Source of the DNA: Candidatus Helarchaeota archaeon
GTDB taxonomy: Archaea > Asgardarchaeota > Lokiarchaeia > Helarchaeales > RDOG01
Assembly (NCBI GenBank): GCA_019058315.1
Contig: JAHPZH010000009.1
Location: forward strand, 1 to 64,000
Direction: 5' to 3'
DNA: 64,000 bases
The notes beneath the pieces are model-generated. The model saw only the letters and a program-made list of their open reading frames with translations. It searched no databases and had not been told where the DNA came from. The translations under genes and the position numbers were made by a program. Position 1 is the stretch's first letter. The number at the start of each line of letters is the position of its first letter. Of the stretch, positions 42,170-52,224 are shown piece by piece.

Positions 42170-42442
42170 TCATAATATAATTCCATTTGCGCTAAGCACA
42201 AATAGAACTGCTATGACAGCAAACACCACAATTAGGATAACAATGGCTTTTCAAATCGGAGGGCGTTCACCTTTTATACCTGTATACATAATTAAAATTG
42301 CAGCAGTATAACCAAAGAGACAAAGCGGTCAAACATGTTTAAAGATCGTCATTGACATAATTTCAAACCCTATTTGATACACCATTGCCAGAATTCCAAT
42401 TGAAAATGTTGTTTTATCTTTTATTTCTATTTTATCAACCAC
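42170..42442 (-). pseudogene. Small membrane-protein gene with two in-frame TGA stops
   Basis: From GTG 42442 the frame encodes VVDKIEIKDKTTFSIGILAM...MTIFKHV-stop-PLCLFGYTAAILIMYTGIKGERPPI-stop-KAIVILIVVFAVIAVLFVLSANG and a final stop. The protein-like character continues across both stops (two to three membrane segments), and both are TGA, one G-to-A step from TGG (Trp). Most likely a recently decayed gene. Confidence 0.7.
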
Positions 42443-42608
42443 CTAAAATTTATCGTTATTCGTTATGAAAAACGGTTTATTAATTATTAAAAGGAGAAAA
42501 AAATAAATCTTTTTCTTTAACGTTTTTTTTAAGAATGTTAATTAAAATATAAAAAACAATTTAAATTACAAATAATTGATTAAAAAAAAAGAAAAAATCT
42601 GGTTAATA

Positions 42609-42803
42609 TTATGAAAAATAGTTTGGAATCTTCTGATCAAATTCTATTTCTATAAAAATTTCATAAGTTTCGCATTTTGGGCATTTTATATCCTCTAGGA
42701 GAGTTTCTCCATCTACCTTAAAAAATAAATTACATTTCATACAATAAAAACTAAGTGTCGGTTTTTCTTTAATTTCTTTTTTAATTTCAATCAAAAGCAT
42801 CAC
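42609..42803 (-). CDS. Small zinc-ribbon protein
   Basis: A 64-residue protein with FYCMKCNLFFKV and IKCPKCETYEIFIEI: a CxxC...CxxC zinc ribbon spaced ~17 residues. Starts are GTG 42803 or the ATG next to it (42800). No enzymatic domain; might be a nucleic-acid or protein adaptor. Composition is protein-like, so I take it as real. Confidence 0.65.
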   Translation of the reverse strand: MMLLIEIKKEIKEKPTLSFYCMKCNLFFKVDGETLLEDIKCPKCETYEIFIEIEFDQKIPNYFS

Positions 42804-43180
42804 ATATTCTCTAATTTTTGGTTAATACTAAAAAATCCCAATTATATTAATATCTATTCCACTAAATTTCTTGTAATATATATAGAGTCATCATAATATT
42901 TAATATTTTGCATTTTCCGAATTGCCTTGAAATGCCGAATTTCGAATTCTCTGGCAGTAAAACTACATTTTTAAAAATTAGTTTTTGAAAATGTTTCAAA
43001 ATTTTTTATCAAAAGTAAAAAAAAAATTATTTGAATTTCATAACAATCAAAATTTTTTATAAAATATCCCTAGATCAAAAAATGATTCTAATAAAAGAAA
43101 AAAACATCTATTGCAATAATTAATGAAATAATTCACTTTCCGTTTATCTAAAGGCAAAAACTCCTCGAATGGATAAAAAA
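42804..43180. other. AT-rich spacer
   Basis: 377 bp. Only an imperfect repeat TTCCGAATTGCC/ATGCCGAATTTCG near 42917-42945 stands out; no gene or RNA recognised. Confidence 0.4.
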
Positions 43181-44248
43181 TTAGTATTTTCTAAATAATT
43201 TACCCCAACCAGTATTCATAAACCATGAAATTTTCTTTCTGGCTTTGGTTGGATACCAAAATCTATCATGATAAGTTGCTGATAATTTGACAGGTATGTT
43301 AAAAACATTTGTATCGAAGAGAATATGTTTGAGCGGGCTATCATATAATCTTCGATTCCAATATATTACGGGAGACATCTTTGTTTCAGTATGAAAATTC
43401 GGTAATTTCTCCATACCATCATAATCTCCGACTATTTCAATCTGATCTAAGTCTCCAATTCCTAAACCTAAATCATGACACATCTTTATCTTAGGCACTT
43501 TTTCTAATGGAATACCCATTACTTTACACTGAATTGCATCAATTGAAACCATATCACTAGAAGCTAATAGAATATTTCCTAATTTGACATCATGCGTTCT
43601 TGGTCCTGCCCCATCACCTATGATAGTTCCATCTGTTAATGCAAATAAAGGACCGCAGACCTCTTTTTGAACTAATAATAGGTCAGTTAAAATTTCATGA
43701 ATCCACAAATGCGAATGAAATCTAACTTTTTTTAACAACATACCAAATGCATTTTTTAAGGCTCCAGTCATCTCACTATGTCCATGACATTTAATAGTTG
43801 GTAAATGCAATATTTGAGCCTTTAAAACATTTTCTGGGACTATAACTTGCCCAAAAATTTCTTCTAATTTCAAAGTAGGTTTAGATAATTTTACAGGAAC
43901 CCATTTTGTCTTTGTTAAGTCTCCAAACTTAAGCTTATAATTCTTAATTATCGAATTCCAGCGATTATTCTTGAGACCTTTATCAATTTTTGTTACAACG
44001 GTTTCATTTTCTATTGGGACGATTTTTTCTGGACTAAAATCATTATTAATCAAATACTTCATAAGTCCATCAAAGATGTAAGGATGAGTAGAACAAGCGG
44101 GATAAAATAAACTCCAACTTAAATTTAATTTCAATATTGTTTTATCTGTGGGCTTAAATGTTTTTTTCAATCCACCTAATTCCATAGCTCTCTCAATATC
44201 GCTAAAAATTGTTTTTGGAGAGGTCTTTACTGCAGCCACAACGGACAT
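43181..44248 (-). CDS. DUF362-domain protein
   Basis: A 355-residue protein with DUF362 hallmarks: ILKLNLSWSLFYPACSTHPYIFDGLMKYL, IVPIENETV, QILHLPTIKCHGHSEMTGALKNAFGML, and GDGAGPRTHDVKLGNILLASSDMVSIDAI. The usual C-terminal ferredoxin cluster of some family members is absent. Function of DUF362 is unknown; it often accompanies redox or cofactor genes. ATG at 44248. Divergent from the GT-C protein with a 96-bp spacer. Confidence 0.85.
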   Translation of the reverse strand: MSVVAAVKTSPKTIFSDIERAMELGGLKKTFKPTDKTILKLNLSWSLFYPACSTHPYIFDGLMKYLINNDFSPEKIVPIENETVVTKIDKGLKNNRWNSIIKNYKLKFGDLTKTKWVPVKLSKPTLKLEEIFGQVIVPENVLKAQILHLPTIKCHGHSEMTGALKNAFGMLLKKVRFHSHLWIHEILTDLLLVQKEVCGPLFALTDGTIIGDGAGPRTHDVKLGNILLASSDMVSIDAIQCKVMGIPLEKVPKIKMCHDLGLGIGDLDQIEIVGDYDGMEKLPNFHTETKMSPVIYWNRRLYDSPLKHILFDTNVFNIPVKLSATYHDRFWYPTKARKKISWFMNTGWGKLFRKY

Positions 44249-44344
44249 TTTTTTTACATCGAAAATCTTTAAACTTAATTACAAAAATTAATAAGAAAAA
44301 TTGTTAAAAATTCTTTTGTTATACTTCGGGAGCTTGAAAAATTC

Positions 44345-46744
44345 ATGGATAGAAAAAAAATTGAAGTATCAACAGAAAAAATAATACTTAACATTATAAA
44401 AAATCGACAAATAGACCTTGTTGAAAATTTAGTAAAAATCGTAAAAAAAGAACATAATATCCCTCAAGAAACAACTCTTAAAATAATAAATCAATTAAAT
44501 TCAGCTGGCAAATTAACGTTACATGATCCAGAACCAGAAATTGAGGATTATTCTGCTTATAGTTTCATTAAATTTATAAAACATAATTCTAATCGAGATT
44601 ATTGGTTTATTTTAATATCAGCTATCCTTGGGTTATTTTTTTCTTTGATTATTCAAAATGAATCTCCCTTTACTCTCCTTAGAGCTATTTTTGGTATATT
44701 TGCATTTTTTTTTAGTTTAGGTTATTTAATTGCCGATTTAACCTTTTTTAAAGAAGAAATGGATACTTATGAAAAAATTACTATTAGTATTGGATTAAGT
44801 ACTGTTATTTCTCCCTTAATACTTTATTTTATAAATTTTACACCATTAAAACTAACGGAAATATATAATACTATTCTATATTCCATAATAATAATTATAG
44901 GATTCATATTTTTATACATAAGATTTAAAAAGACAGATTTAACTAAATTAAAAACTAAAGTACCAATAATAGGTCGCCGAAGACTTTTCACGCTGACAGT
45001 TCTTTGTTTATTAATTGCGGCGTTGGTGAGGGCTTTTAATATCTATCAATATCCTTTATTTGGAACTCCTTCAGACCCTTGGCTTCATTATGGGGTCGCA
45101 AAGGCTGCTATTAATTTAAAATGGTTCGAATTTTATTATGGGGCAATTTATGATGTTTTTTATCCTTTATATTATATGACATTGGTCGGTCTTAAGTTTC
45201 TTTCAGGCTTTGATTTATTATTCATGTGTAAAACAACTCCCATGATAATAAGTGTGTTCACCACATTCATCTTAATAGTTTTATCATATAGAGTAACTAA
45301 AAAATGGGAGATTGGAATTCTTACAGGTCTTTTTAGTTCAACAATGGATGTTATTACTCCTGTGAACTCTGCCACTTTGTGGCCCCAAACAATAGGGTAT
45401 ATGTTTTTCCCACTTATCATTTATGCATTTCTTAAAGTAAGTGAAGAAAGGAAATTGAAAGATATGATATTATCAATAATATTTTTTTCGTATCTTACAG
45501 TCACACATGTTGTAACAATAGCTGCATTAATATCGGCTTTAATTTTAATTGCAATTACTCTATTTTATAGAAAAACGTATAACAAAGAATTCCTCTATAC
45601 ATTAATTATTTGTATTGGTTTCTTTATCGGATGGGGAAGTATTTTTTACACTAGAAAATTAACGGAATTAGTTACTATAAATATATCACGGTTGGATTTT
45701 TCATTAATCCTAGTATTAGGTGGCGCAGCATTATTAGGAATAGGTATTATTTTTTTCTATCTAAAACGATTTGGGCCAACAGTCAGGACAAGTTTTGAAT
45801 TGACATTTACTAAAATGAGTTGGTTAATAATCATTTTAGTTTTCGGAATCGGATTAAACCCACTTTTATGGATGATTTTTCCAATAACTAGTGGATTCGC
45901 TCAAGGGATACCCTTTATTTATTATATAATTATATTCATCGCAGCTTATCCAATGTTAATATTAGGTATTACGGGATTTAGAATAATGTTTCATAGAGGT
46001 GGAATGAGAGATCAATATTTAACTGGTTGGTTAATGGGTCTGATTATAATTGCGGTTTTAATTATGTTTGGGGGAAATTACTTATTTTCGGGGAGAGTTG
46101 CAGCATTTGCTACTGGTTTATTCATTATATTAGCTTCAATTGCTATATTTTCAATTTTTTCTACCATGAAAAATCGGACTAGAAAGCAAATACTAATATT
46201 GTCTTTAATTACTGCATACTCAACACCCTTTGCTATTTTATACAGATATCCACTAGTTTATGGGATTGAAGAGACGCGATATTCCGAATATCAGAGTTTA
46301 GCTTGGTTAGCTCCTCATGTCACATCCTTTCCGGTTTTTATAGGTGATAATAGGGCATTATATCTAGTAGAAGGTGTTGTATGGAATCCAGTGATGAGTC
46401 TTCAATTCATTGGAGATATTCCATTGTTTGATTCAACAGAACAGATATTATTAGCATATTTTACTGGATTATTTCCTCATTTTTTCAGATTAGGTATATA
46501 TACGTATTATTTTAAATTTTTAAAGGAATTTCTAGAACCTCTAGTAGACTTGGGCTTTGGTCCTGTTTATATAATTATCTTTAGGTACTTTTATGAAGTT
46601 GGTCCAATTGATTTATTCGGTCGAGATGAGACTATCCCTACTATTCCGTTGACTATCTATGATTGGTTCATGTATAGTAATTCTGAAAATTATAATAAGA
46701 TATTTGATAATTGGTTTGAACAAATTTACATTCCAAATCTTTAG
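44345..46744 (+). CDS. DUF1616 / STT3-like GT-C membrane protein with N-terminal winged helix
   Basis: A 799-residue protein. Residues ~1-60 read as a winged helix (TEKIILNIIKNRQIDLVENLVKIV...INQLNSAGKLTL); residues ~75-200 form a DUF1616-type membrane block; from ~220 a GT-C fold of ten or more helices follows, with an STT3-like first loop FGTPSDPWLHYG (compare DPW-x-N/H-Y of oligosaccharyltransferases). I do not find a WWDxG motif in the C-terminal part, so it is probably not a classical AglB; it could be a lipid-linked-sugar glycosyltransferase. ATG at 44345. The methyltransferase gene follows closely (15-24 bp). Confidence 0.75.
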   Translation: MDRKKIEVSTEKIILNIIKNRQIDLVENLVKIVKKEHNIPQETTLKIINQLNSAGKLTLHDPEPEIEDYSAYSFIKFIKHNSNRDYWFILISAILGLFFSLIIQNESPFTLLRAIFGIFAFFFSLGYLIADLTFFKEEMDTYEKITISIGLSTVISPLILYFINFTPLKLTEIYNTILYSIIIIIGFIFLYIRFKKTDLTKLKTKVPIIGRRRLFTLTVLCLLIAALVRAFNIYQYPLFGTPSDPWLHYGVAKAAINLKWFEFYYGAIYDVFYPLYYMTLVGLKFLSGFDLLFMCKTTPMIISVFTTFILIVLSYRVTKKWEIGILTGLFSSTMDVITPVNSATLWPQTIGYMFFPLIIYAFLKVSEERKLKDMILSIIFFSYLTVTHVVTIAALISALILIAITLFYRKTYNKEFLYTLIICIGFFIGWGSIFYTRKLTELVTINISRLDFSLILVLGGAALLGIGIIFFYLKRFGPTVRTSFELTFTKMSWLIIILVFGIGLNPLLWMIFPITSGFAQGIPFIYYIIIFIAAYPMLILGITGFRIMFHRGGMRDQYLTGWLMGLIIIAVLIMFGGNYLFSGRVAAFATGLFIILASIAIFSIFSTMKNRTRKQILILSLITAYSTPFAILYRYPLVYGIEETRYSEYQSLAWLAPHVTSFPVFIGDNRALYLVEGVVWNPVMSLQFIGDIPLFDSTEQILLAYFTGLFPHFFRLGIYTYYFKFLKEFLEPLVDLGFGPVYIIIFRYFYEVGPIDLFGRDETIPTIPLTIYDWFMYSNSENYNKIFDNWFEQIYIPNL

Positions 46745-46758
46745 AAATTACATAAAAA

Positions 46759-47451
46759 GTGATACTTTTGTCAATCCGTGGAAAAACCTATAGAGATGAA
46801 TTGTCTGACGAAATTGTGAAAAAATTATTAGCGAATCCCTACACGGTTCATTCGAAGATGCTTGAAATAGTAGGGAAAAACAAGACTATATTAGAAGTTG
46901 GTTGCGCAACAGGTTATATGACTAAAAGGTTTAAAAAAAATAATTGCAATATTACTGGTATTGAAATCAATCCAAAAAGTGCAGACCTTGCTAAGCAATA
47001 TTGTGATCAAATAATTATAGGTGACATTGAAATAGAAAAAGATCTTCCTTTAAAAAAGGAATATTTTGACTTTATTTTATTTGCTGATGTGCTTGAGCAC
47101 TTACGTTTTCCTCTTCGAACACTATTTAAGTTTAAAAAATATTTAAAACCTGAAGGAAAATTCTTTATTTCTCTCCCTAATGTTGCAAATTATCGTGTAC
47201 GACTGAATCTATTAACTGGCAGATTTAATTATACAGAAATTGGATTGCTAGATAAAACACATCTTAGATTTTTTACAATTAATACAGCTAAACAACTTAT
47301 ACGGGATGCTGGATTAAAAATAGTAAAATTGGACGTATCTCCAAGTTGGAATAGTTCAATCAATTTATTAAATAAATTATATTATTTAATTACTAAAACT
47401 TGGAAAAGCTTATTTGCTTATAGTATCCTAATTCTAGCCTCAAAAAAATAA
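46759..47451 (+). CDS. Class I SAM-dependent methyltransferase
   Basis: A ~227-residue enzyme: motif I ILEVGCATGYMTKRF, GIEINPKSADLAKQY, post-motif FDFILFADVLEHLRFPLRTL, and LKPEGKFFISLPNVANYRVRLNLLTGRFNYTE. The NVANYRxRLxLLxGxFxY segment is typical of methyltransferases in glycan clusters. TTG 46768 (MSIRGKTYRDE), preceded by GTGAT, is a better start than GTG 46759. Likely methylates a sugar of the surface glycan. Confidence 0.88.
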   Translation: MILLSIRGKTYRDELSDEIVKKLLANPYTVHSKMLEIVGKNKTILEVGCATGYMTKRFKKNNCNITGIEINPKSADLAKQYCDQIIIGDIEIEKDLPLKKEYFDFILFADVLEHLRFPLRTLFKFKKYLKPEGKFFISLPNVANYRVRLNLLTGRFNYTEIGLLDKTHLRFFTINTAKQLIRDAGLKIVKLDVSPSWNSSINLLNKLYYLITKTWKSLFAYSILILASKK

Positions 47452-47462
47452 AACTCAGTAAT

Positions 47463-48665
47463 TTAAATTTTTAGTAGAAAATCTTTTAATTTTTCAAATC
47501 TTGCTTCCCAAGTGTTTTGCTGCAAAAATTTATCAATTTTTTCCGGTTCAATTTCAGCTGATAAACTGATGTCTATATTCTTTAGAAATTCTTCATAATT
47601 CTTTGAAATATAAACATATGGAAATCCTACCATTTCCCTTAGAAATATTGATACAACAGGTTTTCCTCCCGCAAGTGACTCGTAGATCTTAACGGGATGC
47701 CCTGAATCAGTTACTTGTTTTAATGAAACAAATGGGATTAGAGTTGTGTCGAAATAATGGATGTATTGAGGAAGATCTTCGTATTTTTTAGCTCCCAATA
47801 AGAAAAAATTTTCGTTATTACTTTTTATTTGTTTTAGTTTATCATTAAAAGCGGGATCAATATTCCCAATAAAAACAAAATTGTAATTTGGACGTTTCGA
47901 AATTACATAATCTAATAGTTTTGCATCTAAATGCTCAGCTATCAACCCAAAAAATCCTATAATGGGATTACCAGAAGGTAAATCAGGAGGTCTCGAACAC
48001 TTCTCTCTCGCTTTAATGAAATGATGAAATTCAGCCCCATTTGTTAAATAATACGTATTTTTATTGAATTTTAATGCCCTTTCTTGGAGATATTTAGCTG
48101 TCGCTAATACAAAATCGGAATTTTTTATTAAATATTCTTCTTTTGCTAAGATTTGAGTTGTGGGTGAATCCCAGTAAGATATATCATCTACGCTGTCATA
48201 AATAAGCTTAAATCCCATTTTCTTAAAAAATGGAATATATTCAACTAACAAAGGAAATTGATAAAGTACAACTTTTTTTTCAGAAGTTGAATATGTATTA
48301 AATTTTCTAATATACGCTTTTTGAACATCTTGAGTTTTTTCTTGATGAGTGGTCTTTAAAAAATTAAATATTCTTAAGATTTGTAGACGGCGTAAAATTC
48401 TTATAGCCAATGAATCAATTTTAGATTCTAAACGTGATCCTTTTTTTAAACGATTGAAGGGATTTAAGTCAAATTCGTAAGGATTATGCCATATTTCTAA
48501 ATTAGGAATTGTTCTTCCCTTTTCTTTTTCTTTATCAAAATGTACATTTGGAAAATTTACAAATAGGACCCTATTACCATCATTTGAAAATAATTCTGCA
48601 AAATGATGGATTCTGTTATAGGTAGAAACATTCCAAGGAATTGGGTTAATCAATATTACATCCAT
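47463..48665 (-). CDS. Family 4-type glycosyltransferase
   Basis: A 400-residue GT-B protein: INPIPWNVSTYNRIHHFAELFS, LIYDSVDDISYW, TYYLTNGAEFHHF, IIGFFGLIAEHLDAKLLDYVI, YNFVFIGNIDPAF and YESLAGGKPVV. The D-x-x-D-D...D-SPT pattern resembles teichuronic acid/TuaH-type transferases. Cytoplasmic. ATG 48665. It ends 11 bp from the methyltransferase gene end (convergent). Confidence 0.85.
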   Translation of the reverse strand: MDVILINPIPWNVSTYNRIHHFAELFSNDGNRVLFVNFPNVHFDKEKEKGRTIPNLEIWHNPYEFDLNPFNRLKKGSRLESKIDSLAIRILRRLQILRIFNFLKTTHQEKTQDVQKAYIRKFNTYSTSEKKVVLYQFPLLVEYIPFFKKMGFKLIYDSVDDISYWDSPTTQILAKEEYLIKNSDFVLATAKYLQERALKFNKNTYYLTNGAEFHHFIKAREKCSRPPDLPSGNPIIGFFGLIAEHLDAKLLDYVISKRPNYNFVFIGNIDPAFNDKLKQIKSNNENFFLLGAKKYEDLPQYIHYFDTTLIPFVSLKQVTDSGHPVKIYESLAGGKPVVSIFLREMVGFPYVYISKNYEEFLKNIDISLSAEIEPEKIDKFLQQNTWEARFEKLKDFLLKI

Positions 48666-48755
48666 AGTAAATTTTCCTCAATTCAATAAGTAACAACCTA
48701 ATTATTTATTTTGATATTTTATATTAACAAAATTCTAAAAATAACGCTTAAAAAT

Positions 48756-49877
48756 TTAGCTCATATTTCCAATAACCCATTTTAAAGAATATTTATACCT
48801 AGATTTTTCCCAAAGAATGCGTAAAACCCAAATCCCGCAATAGAAAGAAAAAGAAATTATATAATGGGAAAATAACGAAATCTTATTTGGTCCACCAAAA
48901 ATGGATAAAAGATACCATCCAAAATAAGCATGTAGAACAAGAATCGTTAGAGATATTTCTCCTAAAAAAGTAATTATGCTAAATATTTGGATTTCTTTAC
49001 CCTTAATATCTTGAATCCAATAAAAAAATATAAAAATTAAAAATACAATCCCTTGAGACCAAAAATTGTAGCCAGTATTCCCTACCATTTTATCAGCAGG
49101 AGTTAATGGATAAAGATTTGATAATATTTCTAAAATTAATCCTCCTATTATAAAGACAATTCCTAATATTATAAATTTCTTAAAAAATGAATTATCTTCT
49201 TGGTTAGTTGCATGTTTTAAAATTGATTTTCCCACCCATACTCCTACAATTACAAAAAATATGTGAGGAAATATCGGAAATCCAGGAGTTACTAAGACTC
49301 CTCTAATAAATGCAAAAATATCCCAAGGAGATTTATAACCAATGATAGTAAGATAATTGTAATCAAAATAGAGAGCGGAATCTGCTTGATAATCTAAAAG
49401 AACTCTTAAAATTGGGCTAAGAATAATGACGACAATGGCACATAACCAAATTGTTCTATCAGAGTATTTCTCAAGAAAATATGAAATTATTATTGAAATT
49501 CCTATTAAAGATAAAATCCCCCAAGCCCAGACTGATTGAAGACCAAATACAGTGGGACTTAATATAAAATGTAAAATTATAATCACTAATCCTCTTTTAA
49601 TAATATGGGATTTGATTTCTTCTTCAGATTCACCCTTGTTTCTTCTATTAGTTGTTGATAAAACTACACTAATCCCTACAATCATAAGAAAAATCGGAGC
49701 TCCAACAATACCTAAAAAATGAATAATCGTTATGGGCTCTAAAACTGACCGGATAACAAAAAGATTTGCAAAATGAAATATTAACATAATAAAGACTGCA
49801 AAACCTCTTAAAAAATCTATAGATTTAAGCCTTGGAATTTTTAACTTAGCTAGGATAATGTCATTTTTTTTTTGCAA
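48756..49877 (-). CDS. HGSNAT-like membrane acyltransferase, paralog 1
   Basis: A 373-residue protein with ~10 membrane helices: RLKSIDFLRGFAVFIMLIFHFANLF (S-I-D-x-L-R and a His in helix 1), APIFLMIVGISVVLS, HIIKRGLVIIILHFIL and FLGEISLTILVLHAYFGW. This is the heparan-alpha-glucosaminide N-acetyltransferase (DUF1624)/DUF418-type pattern; such enzymes move acyl groups from acyl-CoA across the membrane onto sugars. TTG 49877 is the start. One of five tandem paralogs. Confidence 0.85.
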   Translation of the reverse strand: MQKKNDIILAKLKIPRLKSIDFLRGFAVFIMLIFHFANLFVIRSVLEPITIIHFLGIVGAPIFLMIVGISVVLSTTNRRNKGESEEEIKSHIIKRGLVIIILHFILSPTVFGLQSVWAWGILSLIGISIIISYFLEKYSDRTIWLCAIVVIILSPILRVLLDYQADSALYFDYNYLTIIGYKSPWDIFAFIRGVLVTPGFPIFPHIFFVIVGVWVGKSILKHATNQEDNSFFKKFIILGIVFIIGGLILEILSNLYPLTPADKMVGNTGYNFWSQGIVFLIFIFFYWIQDIKGKEIQIFSIITFLGEISLTILVLHAYFGWYLLSIFGGPNKISLFSHYIISFSFYCGIWVLRILWEKSRYKYSLKWVIGNMS

Positions 49878-49932
49878 TCTATCTCACTTAATATTAGGCT
49901 ACCAATTTGATAATAAAATCAGATTATTAAAT

Positions 49933-51015
49933 TTAACTTAATTTTCTTAATAAATATTCTAAGCTTCCCTTAAATTTGATTTTACTCCAGTATGTGCCTA
50001 AAATTAAAAAAACCAAGATAAAAAATAGAAGAATTATATAGAATGAATATATTGATAGTTTTTGAACGCCACCACTCAAAAAAATCACACTATAACCAAA
50101 AACTACATGGATATAAAAGAGAGTTAAAGATAAACTACTTAATAATGTGAAGATACCAGAGGAGGGGACTTTATTAATATCTTGAATCCAATAAATTACT
50201 ATAAAAACCAAACCCCAAATACCAAAACTTTGAATTAAATGAATTCCTAGATCCCAAGGACCAAAATTCGGATTGAATCTTATTATAGTAGTTATAAAAA
50301 TTATAAAAATAAATGCTGTTAGTAACTTTATCAATAATTTTGATGACATTTCTCCATTTTTTGTATTTATAATATACTCTGCAAGTATAGATCCAAATAT
50401 AGCCATGGATGATTGTGGAATAATCGGACAAGTTCCATTAGATATCATACCCGCAATAAACCTATCCAAAGACCACGGTGCATTATATATAAGCAAAGTA
50501 TAATCTAGTTCGATATGGAGAATTATTCGCAAAGCTGGATAAAAAAACATCATTAAGCTTATAAGAATTAATCTCCATTTTATTGAAATTTTAGAAGTAT
50601 AATAAATTATAATCCCAGAAATTGCAATTGTTCCGATTTCGTCCCACCACCAGACATTTTTACCTGGTTCCCAATAAAAATAAACAAAATGAAGAAAAAA
50701 ATGAAAAAGAAGTAATAATAAACCACGTTTTATCACATGAGTTCGAATTTCTGATTCTGGAAAACCTTGTATTCTCCTTCTCTCAATTGCAATTCTTTGA
50801 CTCATTCCTGAGACCATAATAAAGATCGGCGCTGCAACCATTCCAAGATATGGTATATATGATAATAGAAATTCATGTCTCCAATATCCAAAAAACCATA
50901 ATGCACTGGCAGAAGTCCACCATGAGGCAAAATGAAACATTAAATAGAAAATAACACAAAGACCTCTTAACGTATCAATTGAATTAATTCTTTCCGTTTT
51001 TTCCAATTGAATCAC
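49933..51015 (-). CDS. HGSNAT-like membrane acyltransferase, paralog 2
   Basis: A 360-residue paralog: RINSIDTLRGLCVIFYLMFHFASWW, APIFIMVSGMSQRIAIERRRIQGFPESEIRTHVIKRGLLLLLFHF, LLSSLSLTLFYIHVVFGYSVIFL. ~10 helices, same motifs and order as its neighbours. GTG 51015. It lies 22 bp behind paralog 3 and 55 bp before paralog 1, hence one transcript is likely. Divergence from the other copies is large (roughly a quarter identical by eye), so each may have its own substrate. Confidence 0.84.
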   Translation of the reverse strand: MIQLEKTERINSIDTLRGLCVIFYLMFHFASWWTSASALWFFGYWRHEFLLSYIPYLGMVAAPIFIMVSGMSQRIAIERRRIQGFPESEIRTHVIKRGLLLLLFHFFLHFVYFYWEPGKNVWWWDEIGTIAISGIIIYYTSKISIKWRLILISLMMFFYPALRIILHIELDYTLLIYNAPWSLDRFIAGMISNGTCPIIPQSSMAIFGSILAEYIINTKNGEMSSKLLIKLLTAFIFIIFITTIIRFNPNFGPWDLGIHLIQSFGIWGLVFIVIYWIQDINKVPSSGIFTLLSSLSLTLFYIHVVFGYSVIFLSGGVQKLSIYSFYIILLFFILVFLILGTYWSKIKFKGSLEYLLRKLS

Positions 51016-51037
51016 AAATTCCCCAATAAAAGGAATT

Positions 51038-52135
51038 TTAACTTAAAGTACCTAAAAGCCATTCAAGCGAATACTGAAAATTATTTCTTTTCCATAATTC
51101 ACCTAAAATATAAGTAAAAACAAAGAATAATAAAAAAATAATAAAAAATGAGTACATCCGTAGGATTTGTTCGCCTCCGACGACTTCAACAACAGCGACC
51201 ATAAAATATGCATGAATGAAAAATAAAGTTAAAGTTAATCTACCAACTAAATTAATAATATCTAGAACCACAAATTTCACCCGTTTCATATCTTCTAACC
51301 AATAAAAACCTGCTATTATAAAGCAATTCAGACCTATCACCCATATAATGTTACCAGTATTAAAAATATTTAAATCAGCTATTGTAAAAGTTGGGAATTT
51401 TATAATATCCATAATAAGGCCTAGGGGAAATAGAATTGCCCCAATTATCATCAATTTTTTTAATGCTTTGTTTATATTATTTTCTTTAATTCCCGTAATT
51501 AAATATTCACCTAAAATACTACCTGCAATTACAAATCCAATCCACGGAAATAATGCAAAGCCTGGTGCAATTAATGTTGCTTTTAGCCATTCAATAATTG
51601 TCCATGGGGCTGCAAATCCAACTCTACCAATAAAATCATTAACATCAATAAATAATAAACGTAAAAATGGAGAAACTCCAATAATAATTCCTGCTATTAT
51701 TCCTCGAGTTAATTTAGAATATCGCATTAGGAAACAATTTATAATTATTGAAAAACCTAATAATGAAAAAATCCCACTCGCCCATGAGGCAGCGAATCCA
51801 AATGCTCCTATATTCATTAGTTGGTTTAGAAATATTAAAATAAATCCTCGCTTAATAATGTGTTTAAGGCTCTCTTTTGAAGGTTCTCCTCTTAATTTTC
51901 TATTTTCTAATGATAAAGTTAAAGAAACTCCTGGGATTATTATAAACAATGGCAACCCGATAATATAAATTATTGACATATAATCCAATTGAGCTTTTAG
52001 AAAAGGGATAACCCAAAGGTTTGAAAAATGAATTTGGAGCATATTTATTAATTTAAGACCTCTTAGACTATCTAATGAATAGATACGAGGAATTCTAGTA
52101 ATTTTTTTTGTATTAATATCATTCAAGAATATCAC
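51038..52135 (-). CDS. HGSNAT-like membrane acyltransferase, paralog 3
   Basis: A 365-residue paralog: RIYSLDSLRGLKLINMLQIHFSNLW, LPLFIIIPGVSLTLSLENRKLRGEPSKESLKHIIKRGFILIFLNQ, NLVGRLTLTLFFIHAYFMVAV. In the second motif the usual His (xxHF) reads LNQL. GTG 52135. The acyl-CoA dehydrogenase gene lies upstream on the same strand at 89 bp. Confidence 0.84.
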   Translation of the reverse strand: MIFLNDINTKKITRIPRIYSLDSLRGLKLINMLQIHFSNLWVIPFLKAQLDYMSIIYIIGLPLFIIIPGVSLTLSLENRKLRGEPSKESLKHIIKRGFILIFLNQLMNIGAFGFAASWASGIFSLLGFSIIINCFLMRYSKLTRGIIAGIIIGVSPFLRLLFIDVNDFIGRVGFAAPWTIIEWLKATLIAPGFALFPWIGFVIAGSILGEYLITGIKENNINKALKKLMIIGAILFPLGLIMDIIKFPTFTIADLNIFNTGNIIWVIGLNCFIIAGFYWLEDMKRVKFVVLDIINLVGRLTLTLFFIHAYFMVAVVEVVGGEQILRMYSFFIIFLLFFVFTYILGELWKRNNFQYSLEWLLGTLS

Positions 52136-52224
52136 TAGGGCATTTAAAAACTACAATTTTTCTATGAGATTAAATTAAATCGAAACAATTTATCAGAGAA
52201 TTATTAGAAAATAATGAGGAATAA

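Noticed and set aside
42170..42442. UGA-recoded (selenocysteine or Trp) protein
   Set aside because: No SECIS-like structure seen and no other sign of recoding; decay of a small gene is simpler.
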